DNA of 64,000 nucleotides from Malania oleifera (lineage: Eukaryota > Streptophyta > Magnoliopsida > Santalales > Ximeniaceae), in assembly GCF_029873635.1 (NCBI RefSeq), contig NC_080427.1, positions 68,826,348 through 68,890,347 on the forward strand. Reading direction: 5' to 3'. How positions within the stretch are numbered: the stretch's first letter is position 1; each line of letters begins with the position of its first letter. A program made the position numbers and the translations under genes. Positions 48,049 to 58,642 of the stretch are shown one piece after another. The notes beneath the pieces are model-generated. The model made no database searches, was not told where the DNA came from, and saw only the letters and a program-made list of their open reading frames with translations.

Positions 48049-50518
48049 TGTAACACCCCAACCCCGAGGGGCCTGGGATATTAAATTTTTACTATTGATT
48101 TACAACAGAAGCAAAATAAACTCAATTTTTATTAAACCAGAGCGCTAATTATCCATATTACAATCATTTATTTCAAAAAAAGAAAAATTACACAAACATA
48201 AATATCTGACATCATACTAATATTTCTAAACAATCTTTATTTTTCTATTCCCACCCGCATGCTTGCTGCCTGATTTTCAACATGCTCTTCAGAGTTATCT
48301 GAAATAAGAATATGATTGGAGTGAGACGACGCTCAGTAAGTAAATAAGATTATTATTAGTGTGTGGCCAAAATGAGCTTTTTAAAAATTTCGTAAAACAA
48401 TATTTAATATTATAACTTCAAAACTGCCTCTAGAATAAATATAAATTAAAAATTTCAGCATAAAACTTTTGTCATCAATTTCAATAGTAAAATTTTATAA
48501 TCATATACTATAACTGTTAAATTAAACTTTTAACTTTAAAACTATAAAAAATATTTAATGATAAACATACATATACTTTTCCTTAGATCGTCATTTAAGC
48601 ACCAGAATGATCCTTTTCACGTAAACTTACACTTTTCCTTCAAATCATCAGTAACTTTGTACATGTAATTAAATATGTATAAACATATATTATAAAAACC
48701 ACCTTTAGGCCTGTTTGTCGTAAGTCATGTTTACCCCCATGACTGGGTTGTGCTGTCCGAAGACTGGACTTAGCTGGCTGGCCGACCAAACTAAATCAAC
48801 GTACGTAAACTTTAAGTGAGATTTTCCTTATTAAGTCCTGGTCCGGAACCAGATGTGCACTCAGGAGAAATCCACTAACATAAATAACCACTCTGTAAAC
48901 GGTGTGGGTGCACTCTGATCCGTATAAACTTTAAGCTGCGGTAGCGAGCATCTGTAACTTTGAACTTTCGTTGCCATAAGGGGTTTTAAAATTATCTTAT
49001 TATAATTTATGCAATTTAAAATAATATCGTAAAAATCTCATCTTTTCTCATATTTTCATAAAAAAATGCAACGTAAAAATAAATTCATGCCACACAATTT
49101 TTGTGTTAAAAATATATATAATTTTATTTTTGAATAGAAAGAAATGTTGAAAATTTACCCGAGGGAATTAGAACATTTCTTAACCCAAAAATAGATGCAA
49201 GTATATTAAAGATAGAACTGGTATTATTAAATATGCGTAAAAATAAACTCATGGAAATTTTGTGGAACTAATTAACATAATTGAAATTTACTTATAAAAT
49301 AAACTCGGGTATAAATTTTAAATAAAAAAAAAACTAACATAATCAAAATTTACTTACCTTCTTCCTTACAAACACTGTAACTATCTCTAAGAAATGAGAT
49401 CGGAAAGAGTGTGTGATTGAGAACTTATTCAAAAATTCTCTCTCCACCATAAATTCTTTCACTCACTAATCCTTCTCTTCCTTGGAAAATTGTTGTGAAA
49501 AATGAAGATTGAGAGCTCCCTATTTATAGGAAAATTTTGGAGAAGAAATGAAATTTATAAAGTATGGGGAGATAGGTGAAATTATAAATTTTTTAAAAAT
49601 TAAAGAATGGGCAAGGGATGAGCAAAGTATAGGTTGAGTATGGGATGGGGATGGAGACCATGTGGGAGTGCTTGCCACCATTCCCATTAAATAAATTTTT
49701 AATTAATCACTTACCTAATTAATTAGTCAATTAGTTAATTAATTATTTTATTATTTTATTATTTTTCCTAATCATTATTATCATTATTATTATCATTGTT
49801 TTTACTTTTAAACTATTTTTAGTATTTATTTATTTTATTATTTATTTTTGAACAATAATTAAATTTGAATTTTGAAAACTCATGTGGGCCCCACACAACT
49901 TCGAGACCCGAATGGATCCTACGTAACTCGAATAACTCTTATACAATTTTATGCATCCTACATAGCTTTGAGACTCGTGTAAACCTCCATACGGTTTCGG
50001 GACTCATGTGGGCCCCATACAGTCTTGTGGGCCCCGCATTGGATACCTATATTATTATTATGTTATCATATATTTTTACAAATTATATCAGTCAAAACAT
50101 TATTTTATGTACTTATTTACGTATATAAACAGTGTCTTGTGGCTCCGGGACTCATGTGGACCCCACATAGTCTTGTGGGCCCCACATATGATACCTATAT
50201 TATTATCATCTTATTATGTATTTCTACAAATTATGTCTGTCAAAACACTATTTTATGTATATATACTTATTTATGTGTACAAACAGTGTCTATCCTGTTT
50301 ATCCTATGAAATTCCATTTTGACCAGACCGACCTCCAAGGAGCGACTAAGCCATAATGGTCTCTGAACACTCGCTAAGATAAGGTCTTTCTTAGGCATCA
50401 AACATGGAATCAAGGATCCTACAGAAAAACACTTCTATATTGATATTAACTTAATGACCATTTTTATTATTTTATTATTATTGTGCTTTAATCATATATA
50501 TATTTTTGGGTCATCACA
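48049..50518 (-). mobile_element. Solo LTR nested inside the TACTC solo LTR
   Basis: It starts TGTAACACCCCAACC and ends GGGTCATCACA. Flanks CAGAA (48044-48048) and CGGAA (50519-50523) match at four of five bases. Minus orientation is inferred from the order of shared blocks (CGCTCAGTAAGTAAATAAG, then GGGTTGTGCTGTCCG). It belongs to the same superfamily as 43426-45388 but a different subfamily. Confidence 0.75.
49999..50294. repeat. 148-bp tandem duplication inside nested LTR
   Basis: Two copies start GGGACTCATGTGG at 49999 and 50147 and share CAGTCTTGTGGGCCCC-like text, GATACCTATATTATTAT and AAACAGTGTCT. This duplication produces the paired open frames at 49865-50322. Confidence 0.8.
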
Positions 50519-50613
50519 CGGAAACCCTGCGGATGTAGGGAAGAGTTTCTTAGGGGCTGTTCAGGAATCAGGTAAGGGGATAAACTAAGCTAGTTTCTAT
50601 CCTTGAGAAAATG

Positions 50614-50614
<1 letters not shown>

Positions 50615-50654
<40 letters not shown>
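50615..50654. repeat. (TA)n microsatellite
   Basis: About twenty TA units. A shorter (TA)n run lies at about 50865-50882. Confidence 0.9.
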
Positions 50655-50660
<6 letters not shown>

Positions 50661-50844
50661 TTATTTATTTATCATTTGATTTATGGAAAATGTATAAGTT
50701 TATATATATGTTCTATATTTGCAAAATACTGTGAAAATGATCGTATGTTGAATATGTGGAAAATCTGTTGTGTGGCATGAGTAAAATGTTGGGAAATACT
50801 GTTTTCTGGGAATGTGGATAGTATGGATTTTTATGATGGAAAAT

Positions 50845-51110
50845 CGGCGTACAGGCCAAGATATTATATATATATATATATATGGATATGTTTGCCGGCG
50901 TACGGGCTGTGCTATATGGATATGTTTGCCGGCGTACGGGCCGTGTTATGTGGATGAGATTTGCCAGCGTACGGGCTGTGCTATGTGATTTGCAGGCGTA
51001 CGGGCCGAGCTATGTGATTTGCCAGCGTACGGGGCTGTGCTATGTGATTTGCCGGTGTACGGGCCGCGCTATGATAAAATGTGTAATACCGGCGTACGGG
51101 CCGATGATTT
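50845..51110. repeat. Tandem repeat with GGCGTACGGGC core
   Basis: Nine units of 25-40 bp built on TTTGCCGGCGTACGGGCCGTG. The core GGCGTACGGGC holds the palindrome CGTACG, and the linkers vary (CTATGTGATTTGCC, ATGGATATGTTTGCC). G+C is far higher than the surroundings. It lies downstream of the presumed transcription start in the LTR. Confidence 0.82.
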
Positions 51111-52118
51111 TCATGATACGCATATATATATGTGAAATGATATGATTGGTGTACAAATAAATGATATGAGATATCTATGTATCACAGTTTTAGTATATAT
51201 TATATGATATCAGAACCTGGTTAGCTTGGTCTAGGCTAGCACTTGCATGGTACCGTTGCTATGTGTCCATGGTCTTCGTGATCATGATATCTGTGTTAAC
51301 GCCACTGTACGGAGTGGTGTGAGATTAGATGGTCGATGTGGTTATTTTCAAGAAGTGTGCTGTTATCGCTCCTGGTGTACGGATCAGTCTGGGTAGAGCC
51401 ATCGGACCTACAAACTAGACTATTGACTTGGTAGTAGTCGGCCAACCATTGTCAGGTCCCGCCTTTGGGCCACACAACCCAGTCATGTGGGGGTAATACA
51501 TGACAACAGCCAGCTAACCTACCAGGATTGTTTTATGATATTATTATTATGATATGAGATGAGATATGTTTATGAAATGCAGTATGTTCTACCATGTTTT
51601 GTTATACTTATGTTTTCCCAGATTTAATAAACAGTATTGAATATGTTATGTATGGTATATGTAGAACACATAATACTCATGTTGTCACACACTAGTATTA
51701 GTTTATTTCCCTTACTGAGAGGTGTCTCACCCCTAAATTTCATTAACTTTTCAGGAGTCCCAGATAGGAGAGCGGGAAAAGCCCCAATGACATAGTGTGG
51801 TTTATCTGCCCTTTTTGAAAGGTAAGTTTTTGGTAGGGTTTTGTGGGAATTGTCCCTAGATTTCATTTTTGGGATGTATATATGGAAGTACAGTGATTGT
51901 AGTAACTTTGGTACATTGTGATGTATGATATGATGGTATGAATATGATTGTACATTTTCTGCTGCGTAGGCTTCTGTTGCATGTTCTGATATATCCCTGG
52001 TACCCACGTGTCCAGGTGGATTGTGACCTGCTTAACTGAAATGTGAGATATGTGGTATTGATTTTATGCTGATATTATTATAAAAAAAAAATGTATGGAA
52101 AATGAGCAGGTCGTGACA

Positions 52119-53304
52119 TACTCACATAATAAACTCCTTAAGTGCCTTAGGAAAAACCTATACTACCTATGAAATGATCAAAAAAATTCTAAGAGGCCTT
52201 CCCTCCATTTGGGAACCAAAGGCTACAGCTATCACGGAAGGTAGAAACCTCAAGACTACTTCTTTGGATGAACTTATAGGCTCACTTCTTACATATGAAA
52301 TGGCCTTGAAAGAAAGGAATCCCAAACCAAAGCATAAAAGATCCATAGCACTAAAAGCATCTAGCCACAGCACTAGTGAAGAAGAAAGTGAAACAAGTGA
52401 CTTAGATCAAGATGAATTGACATTCATTACCAAGAGACTAGCAAAATTCTACAGAATAAATAAAAGGTTTCCTAGAAAGTTTAATAAAAGGAAAACTGAT
52501 AAAAGAGAGACAAGTAGGAAAGAAAATAAAGGTAAGAATGAACCACCAATTTGTTATCATTGCAAAAAATCAGGGCATATCAAACAGGACTGCCCGTTGT
52601 TCAAGAAAGACAAGAAGAAAAAGAAGGAAGCTATGAAGGCTACTTGGGATGACTCAAGATCTAGTGAAACTGAAATCGAATCAAGTGAACAAGAGATGGC
52701 GAATGACGAAGAGGTAAATTCTTACTACTCTTCAACCGAATCTCAAAATGATTCTTGTGATGAGTCGTGTGATAGCTTGCCTTCTTATAAGGAACTACAA
52801 GCTGAATTATTCTCACTACATAAATGATTTATAAAAGTTTCTACAAGAAATATAACTTTGAAAGATCAAAATCAAGAACTAGTGAAGCAACTTGAATCTT
52901 TCAAGGCTATTGAAGAAGAAAGAAATACTTGTATTAAGAAGTTGGAAGAAGAAATAAGTATAGTAAAACAAGAGTTAGACAAAACTCATAAAGATAACTT
53001 GATTAAGAAGGATTTAGAAATAAATGAACTCAAAAAGGTAGTTGAGGATAAAGAAAAGATTATCTATAATTTTACCAAAGGTAAAGAAAACTTTGAAAAG
53101 ATGATTGGACAGCAAAGGCTTCATGGGAACAAAGAAGGAATAGGCTACAATGGTAAAGCAAATAAAAGGAATAAAAAACTATACATGGGATATTTTGTTA
53201 AGGAAGCTAAGTTTTACGCTAGCACTTCGTCAAATAACAAACATGAACACACCACTTGCTATATGTGTAAGACTAAAGGTCATGTGATGTTTAATTGCCA
53301 TTAA
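52119..53304 (+). pseudogene. Copia gag, C-terminal part with two zinc knuckles
   Basis: It resumes HIINSL after the solo LTR, then ILRGLPSIWEPKATAI, a basic stretch, and the first CCHC knuckle CYHCKKSGHIKQDC (52552-52593). An acidic Ser-rich stretch ends at a stop (TGA, 52825-52827). The next frame (52858-53304) is a coiled coil (KDQNQELVKQLESF onward) ending in a second knuckle, CYMCKTKGHVMFNC, just before a stop. Two knuckles separated by a coiled coil are typical of Sirevirus gag. Confidence 0.82.
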
Positions 53305-53439
53305 AAATAAAGTATGTTAAAGTTCAAGGAGAATGGAAAGCAAATAGTGAAACTAACAACAAAACAAAGAAAGTCAAAAGAATTTGGGTTCCAAAAACTA
53401 ACACATAGTATCCCTCATTGTAGGTTTGTCTTAGGAAAA

Positions 53440-55007
53440 CAACGACAACGGACAAATGGTACTTGGACAGTGGGTGCTCAAGGCATATGACCGGTGACAA
53501 GACCAAGTTCACTACTTTAAAACAACAGGATGGGGGATACGTCACCTTCGGCGACAATGCCAAAGGTAAAATCATTAGTATTGGGGAAATTGGTAAAGAA
53601 CCTTTGCTCACTATAGATAATGTACTATTAGTGGAAGGAATAAAACATAATCTTTTAAGTATTAGTCAACTAAGTGATAAAGGGTTCGAAGTAATTTTCA
53701 TGAAAGAAAAATGTGTTATCCAAAATCCTAAAAATAAAGAAACTTTGTTTATGGCTCATAGAATAAATAATGTCTATTGCATAAATCTTGAGAATTTAGC
53801 AAGTCAAAACATAACTTGTTTAATAGCTATGAATGAAGTAAGTTGGTTATGGCATAGGAAGCTAGGTCATGCTAGCATGGATTTACTATCCAAATTATCT
53901 AATAAAAATCTTGTAAAAGGACTACCAAATACTAAATTCATAAAAGACAAGTTGTGTGATGCATGTCAAAAGGGAAAACAAGTAAAAACAAGCTTTAAAA
54001 AGAAAAAATTCATATCCGCCAAAAGACCCCTAGAACTCTTGCACCTAGACTTATTTGGTCCAATTAGAACCTTAAGTTTATGAGGAAAACAATATGCTTT
54101 TGTAATAGTAGATGATTATTCAAGATTTACTTGGGTAATATTTCTAGCAAACAAAGATGAAACTTGTAACCAATTAATAACCTTATGTAAGAAATTACAA
54201 AATGAGAAAGACTATAATGTAACAAGCTTTAGAAGTGACCAAGGAAGAGTGTTTAAAAACAAGAAAGTTGATAAATTTTGTAATGAACATGGAATAATTC
54301 ACAATTTTTCAGCACCTAGAACTCCACAACAAAATGGAGTAGTTGAAAGGAAAAAAAGAACTCTACAAGAAATGGCAAGAACAATGCTTAATGAAAATAA
54401 TCTACCTAAATATTTTTGGGCACAAGCTGTAAATACAACATGTTATATTATAAATAGGGTATCAATAAGATCAAAAATAGATAAAACACCATATGAACTT
54501 TGGAAAGATAGAAAACCTAATATTTCCTATTTTCATGTATTCGGATGTAAATGTTTTATCCTTAATACTAAAGATGATTTAGGAAAGTTTGATGCAAAGT
54601 CGGATGAAGGAATCTTCCTAGGTTATTCTACAAATAGTAAAGCTTATAGGATTTATAATGGAAGAACCTCTACTATTATGGAATCAATTCATATAACTTT
54701 TGATGAATCAAATAATCATAACATTAAAGATAAGAATGATGAAAAAGAAGTTATTTCAAAAAAAGAAAAAGATCATAAAATAAAAGAAGAAAAGAATAAT
54801 GATGCTCCAAATGAAAACCCTATAGAAAATTTGAAATTTCCTAAAGAATGGAAATATGATCAAAATCACCCAAAAGAACAAATTCTTGGTGAAACATCAA
54901 AAGGGATAACCACTAGAGCCTCACTAAAAAATATTTGCAATCATTATGCCTTTTTATCCCAAGATGAACCTAAAAACATTGAAGATGCTTTAAATGATGA
55001 TTCTTGA
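53440..55007 (+). pseudogene. Copia protease and integrase
   Basis: The protease begins WYLDSGCSRHMTGD (53457), the copia aspartic active site. The integrase zinc-binding part has LWHRKLGHASM and CDACQKGKQ (about 53850-53980). A stop (TGA) at 54081-54083 follows HLDLFGPIRTLSL, the first catalytic Asp region; after the stop, FRSDQGRVF and NGVVERKKRTL hold the second Asp and the catalytic Glu. The frame 54249-55007 then carries the integrase C-terminal region (YELWKDRKPNISY, FGCKCF) and a charged linker. It is readable end to end apart from that stop. Confidence 0.85.
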
Positions 55008-56477
55008 ATAATAGCTATGCAAGAGGAACTAAATCAATTTGAAAGAAATCAAGTATGAGAACATATACCTAAACCCAAAGATAAGTCAATTATACGAACT
55101 AAATGGGTGTTTAGAAATAATAAGGATGAAAATGGAGTAGTTGTAAGAAACAAAGTTAGGCTAGTAGCACAAGGGTATAATCAAAACCTTTGCCCCTGTG
55201 GCAAGGATGGAAGCAATTAGGATGCTTTTAACTTATGCAGCCCGTGAGGATTTTAAGTTATATCAAATGGATGTAAAGAGTGCATTTTTGAATGGATATA
55301 TAAATGAAGAAGTATATGTCAAACAACCTCCAGGTTTTGAAAATTTTAAAAATCCAAACCATGTATTCAAATTGACAAAAGCCCTTTATGGTTTGAAACA
55401 AGCTCCAAGAGCTTGGTATAAGAGGTTAAGTAAATTTTTACTTAAAAATGAATTTACAAGAGGAATGGTTGATAGTACTTTATTCATTAAATCCAAAAAC
55501 AAAGATATGCTAATAGTTCAAATATATGTGGATGATATTATATTTGGAGCTACAAATGAAGATCTATGCAAAGAATTCACCACATGTATGCAAAAAGAAT
55601 TTGAGATGAGTATGATGGGGGAGCTAAATTATTTTCTGGGATTACAAATAAAACAAGCTGAAAATGGAACTTTCATAAATCAAACTAAGCACATCAAGGA
55701 TATGCTCAAAAAGTTTGAATGGAACAAAGTAAACCTATAGGAACTCCTATGTGTACAACTACAAGTCTTGATAGAGATGAAAAAGGAAAACAAGTAGACA
55801 TCACACACTATAGAGGAATTATTGGTAGCTTACTATATTTAGCTGCTAGTAGGCTAGATATTATGTTTAGTGTGTGTATGTGTGCTAGATTTCAATCAGC
55901 TCCCAAGGGATCTCACTTAACAACCATCAAGAGAATTCTTAGGTATTTGGTAGGATCACTTGATCTAGGTTTATGGTATCCAAAGGACACTGATTTTAAT
56001 ATGATAAGTTACTCCGATGCTGATTATGCCGGATATGAGATTGATAGAAAGAGTACAAGTGGCACATGTTACTTTTTAGGACAATCCTTAGTATCATGGT
56101 TCTCAAAGAAACAAAATTCTATAGCTTTATCAACCACCAAAGCTGAATATGTGGCAGCGGAAAGTTGTTGTGCACAAATCTTATATATGAAACAACAACT
56201 GAAAGATTTCAATCTAGAATATAAAACAATACCAATAAAGTGTGATAACACAAGTGCCAAAAACATATCTAAAAACCCAATTTCATATTCAAGAACTAAA
56301 CATATAGACATAAGACATCAGTTTTTAAGAGACCATGTTCAAAAAGAGGATATAATTCTTGAATTTTTAAATATAAGTGATCAATGGGCTGACATATTTG
56401 CAAAACCCCTAAGTGAAGAAAGATTTATACATATAAGGAGAGAACTTGGGCTAATCCATAGCAGAGAAGTGTATTAG
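55008..56477 (+). pseudogene. Copia reverse transcriptase and RNase H
   Basis: RT starts with KWVFRNNKDENG and VRLVAQGYNQ. A small deletion and frameshift at about 55180 then lead to FAPVARMEAIRMLLTY. The catalytic motif YVDDI (about 55527) and ALYGLKQAPRAWY are present. A second frameshift at about 55730 leads into RNase H: YSDADYAG, TSGTCYFLG, TKAEYVAAES and TKHIDIRHQFLRDHV. The frame ends at 56475-56477. The catalytic residues look intact; only the frame is broken. Confidence 0.87.
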
Positions 56478-56817
56478 AAGTGAATTTTCAAAAAATTTAT
56501 GCACTTCAGACTTCTGAACTTCACACCTCAGACGTCTAAGCACTTTAGCATATAGGTTCAGATGACTGAACCTAAGTTAGATGTCTGAGTGCCTACTGAC
56601 TTTTAAATTCTAGGGTTTTAAATCTTCAGACATCTGAAGTTGCGGGGTTTAAATACCTTTAGCGCACTAAACCCTAACTTCAGACTTCTGAAGTTGTTTG
56701 CTTCATTTATCTGAACCTCTCACTCTTCATCTTCTCTCATTCTTACTTTAATCCGAAGCTTATACCTTACAAGGATTCATCTCACAAAACCTAGGGTAAT
56801 CAAAATCTTGTGTCTTC
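56478..56817 (+). promoter_or_regulatory. Spacer between pol and env-like ORF with CTTCAGACATCTGAAC motif array
   Basis: Six quasi-palindromic motifs of the class found in the element's own LTR lie at 56504-56519, 56526-56540, 56555-56572, 56575-56589, 56624-56639 and 56678-56693. A TATA-like TTTAAATA lies at 56648, then a CT-rich leader runs to ATG at 56818. The arrangement looks like a separate promoter for the env-like ORF. This is inference. Confidence 0.45.
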
Positions 56818-58087
56818 ATGCCTCGGATCAAGCAGACTGCAAACAAGGGTTCTTTATCGGGGAAGGATACTCAAAATACTAACAAATGGTTGGTCGCTCC
56901 TCAAGCTCAAATCTGTTATCGAAATTCACTAAGTTCTGTAGAACCAATCTTAGGTAAAATCTTGGATATATCCTTCTTCGCTACTGAATTTCCAAATATT
57001 CTTACATTATTTCATGATATTGGTTGGCTTGAATTCATCACTCAACAACCCAAAGGTTGTTTTCCTCATCTGGTCAAAATCTTCTATGCAAATATGACAT
57101 ATGAAAATGGGTTTTTTTTCGTCGAAAGTTAAACGAAAGAAAAAACTGCTGAATTCTGAAATATTGTCTCCCATTTTGAAAATTACTCCAGGAGATTTTG
57201 ATAGTCCTATGTTTGCTCAATCTTGGATCCTAGAACAAGGATTCACTCCTGAAGCTTTTCTTCCCATGATTATGGAAAATGAGCCTGTCTATTTTGCGCA
57301 TCCTCCTCTTTACAAGCAACTGAACTTAAAAGGCCAGATTCTCCATAAACTTGTTTCAAATAATATCATACCAAAACAAGGCTCTTTTGATCATCTTTCT
57401 TATATCAAATTCTTTGTTCTTTGGTGTCTGCTCAAAGGAAAGAAACTAGATTTGGCTAGTTTAATCGTTAGGTGGATGTGGACCAAACTGGAATCTAATC
57501 GAGTCATTCTTCCTTATGAAGGAATTCTTACTCTTCTTTTTACTCATCTTAATATTACCAATATCTCTGAGTTTTTCATAAAAAGGACTCGATATGATCT
57601 TTTTAATGAAACTTCCCTTGAGCAAATGAGGTATGACAAGGGAAGATCAGGATGGTATTTGAAAATAGGAAGGACTACACATGCACCACCTACCTCTGCA
57701 GCAGCCTTAGCTTTAGCATCAGCCTCAGCCTCTGCACCAGTATCAACAGCAGCACACTCCTCTTCTACACAGGACCTTGGCTCATCTTAAGAGACACCTT
57801 CATGGTTCTTATCCTTTCAAAAGGATTTCTCCAACTTTTCATTTGAAGTACGCACTGGACTTCAAAATATTAAAGAAAAGGTTACATCACTTGACAAACG
57901 GGTCACTCATATAGAACAATATGCAAAATCGTCTAAAGGAAGTGATCCCATGGACATTAGTTCCACTCCTCCAAGTGAAGATGATGATGATGACTTTGCA
58001 AAAAAAGAAGGGGATTCTAAAAAAGAAGGTGATGAAGAAGAAGAAGAAGGAGAAGAGCAAGGAAATGGATCTAAAGAAGGAGATTAG
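56818..58087 (+). pseudogene. Env-like ORF of Sirevirus-like copia element, broken
   Basis: An ATG at 56818 starts a frame that ends at 57130 after a run of eight T (57111-57118), a likely slip, because the following frame continues the same protein to a TAA at 57788-57790. Past that stop, the same frame stays open to TAG at 58085-58087 and encodes a short coiled coil (LQNIKEKVTSLDKRVTHIEQ) and a Lys/Asp/Glu tail. Visible features: WILEQGFTPEAF, FVLWCLLKGKKLD, a Ser/Ala-rich hinge (57690-57770) and the acidic tail. Full length would be about 420 codons, one frameshift and one stop aside. No clear signal peptide or membrane anchor. Plant Sirevirus env-like ORFs have no proven function. Confidence 0.65.
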
Positions 58088-58642
58088 GATAGTTAGAAAC
58101 TACTTAGCTTAGATTACTATCAAACTTTTTGTTTGTCATAAAGTTTCAAGTCTTATGTACCTCAAATGTCTGTAATCATGTTACAATGAAGCTTTTTGAA
58201 TTTATGTTTTTTTATGGAATCATATGAAAATTCTATGTACTGCCTCTTTGTACTGATTACCTTTTGTATAAGAATGAATTTTTGATGGTTATTCATAATC
58301 TTGTCACTTTTTTTGACTAATGACAAAGGGGGAGAGAGTGCTTATTAAAGATAAAATATATAGAGATCTTGACGAATCACATATGCAACAAATGAAAGAA
58401 CTTGACGTGAACTTAACATATATGGATATATATGGAAATGGATGGATATATGGAACACATGATAAATTTTCTATGGCTTGCAACATATGTGGAACATATG
58501 ATAAATTTTCTATGGCTTATAGCAAGGGGGAGTACTTCATTTTTATATGGATTGCTTGTTAATAGTAAGGGGGAGTATTTCATTTTTCTTTGTAAAACCT
58601 TTATCTTTACTCCTTGTTTGTCATCATCAAAAAGGGGGAGAT
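58088..58642 (+). other. 3' untranslated tract and polypurine tract of copia element
   Basis: Non-coding, with repeated GGGGGAG tracts (58328, 58526, 58569, 58632) alternating with AT-rich text. The last, AAAGGGGGAGAT at 58631-58642, abuts the 3' LTR and is the functional-position polypurine tract. A short duplicated block ACACATGATAAATTTTC lies at 58455-58525. Confidence 0.7.

Larger units (their letters stand above)
47223..52118 (+). mobile_element. Solo LTR in copia gag, TSD TACTC, itself interrupted
   Basis: It starts TGTAACGACCCG, ends GCAGGTCGTGACA, and is flanked by perfect TACTC duplications (47218-47222 and 52119-52123). Removing the inserted LTR 48049-50518 leaves about 2.42 kb. 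It has a TTCGTCGACGAA array (47309-47549), a TATA-like TTATAAATA at 47559, CT-repeat leader 47602-47645, and a GGCGTACGGGC tandem repeat (50845-51110). It has no coding capacity. Confidence 0.92.

Noticed and set aside
49865-50322. Three overlapping frames of 87-104 codons
   Set aside because: Created by the 148-bp tandem duplication inside a solo LTR; no family resemblance.
50845-51110. CRISPR-like array of repeats and spacers
   Set aside because: Units are short, variable in length, lie in a plant LTR and have no cas genes or unique spacers. It is a tandem repeat.
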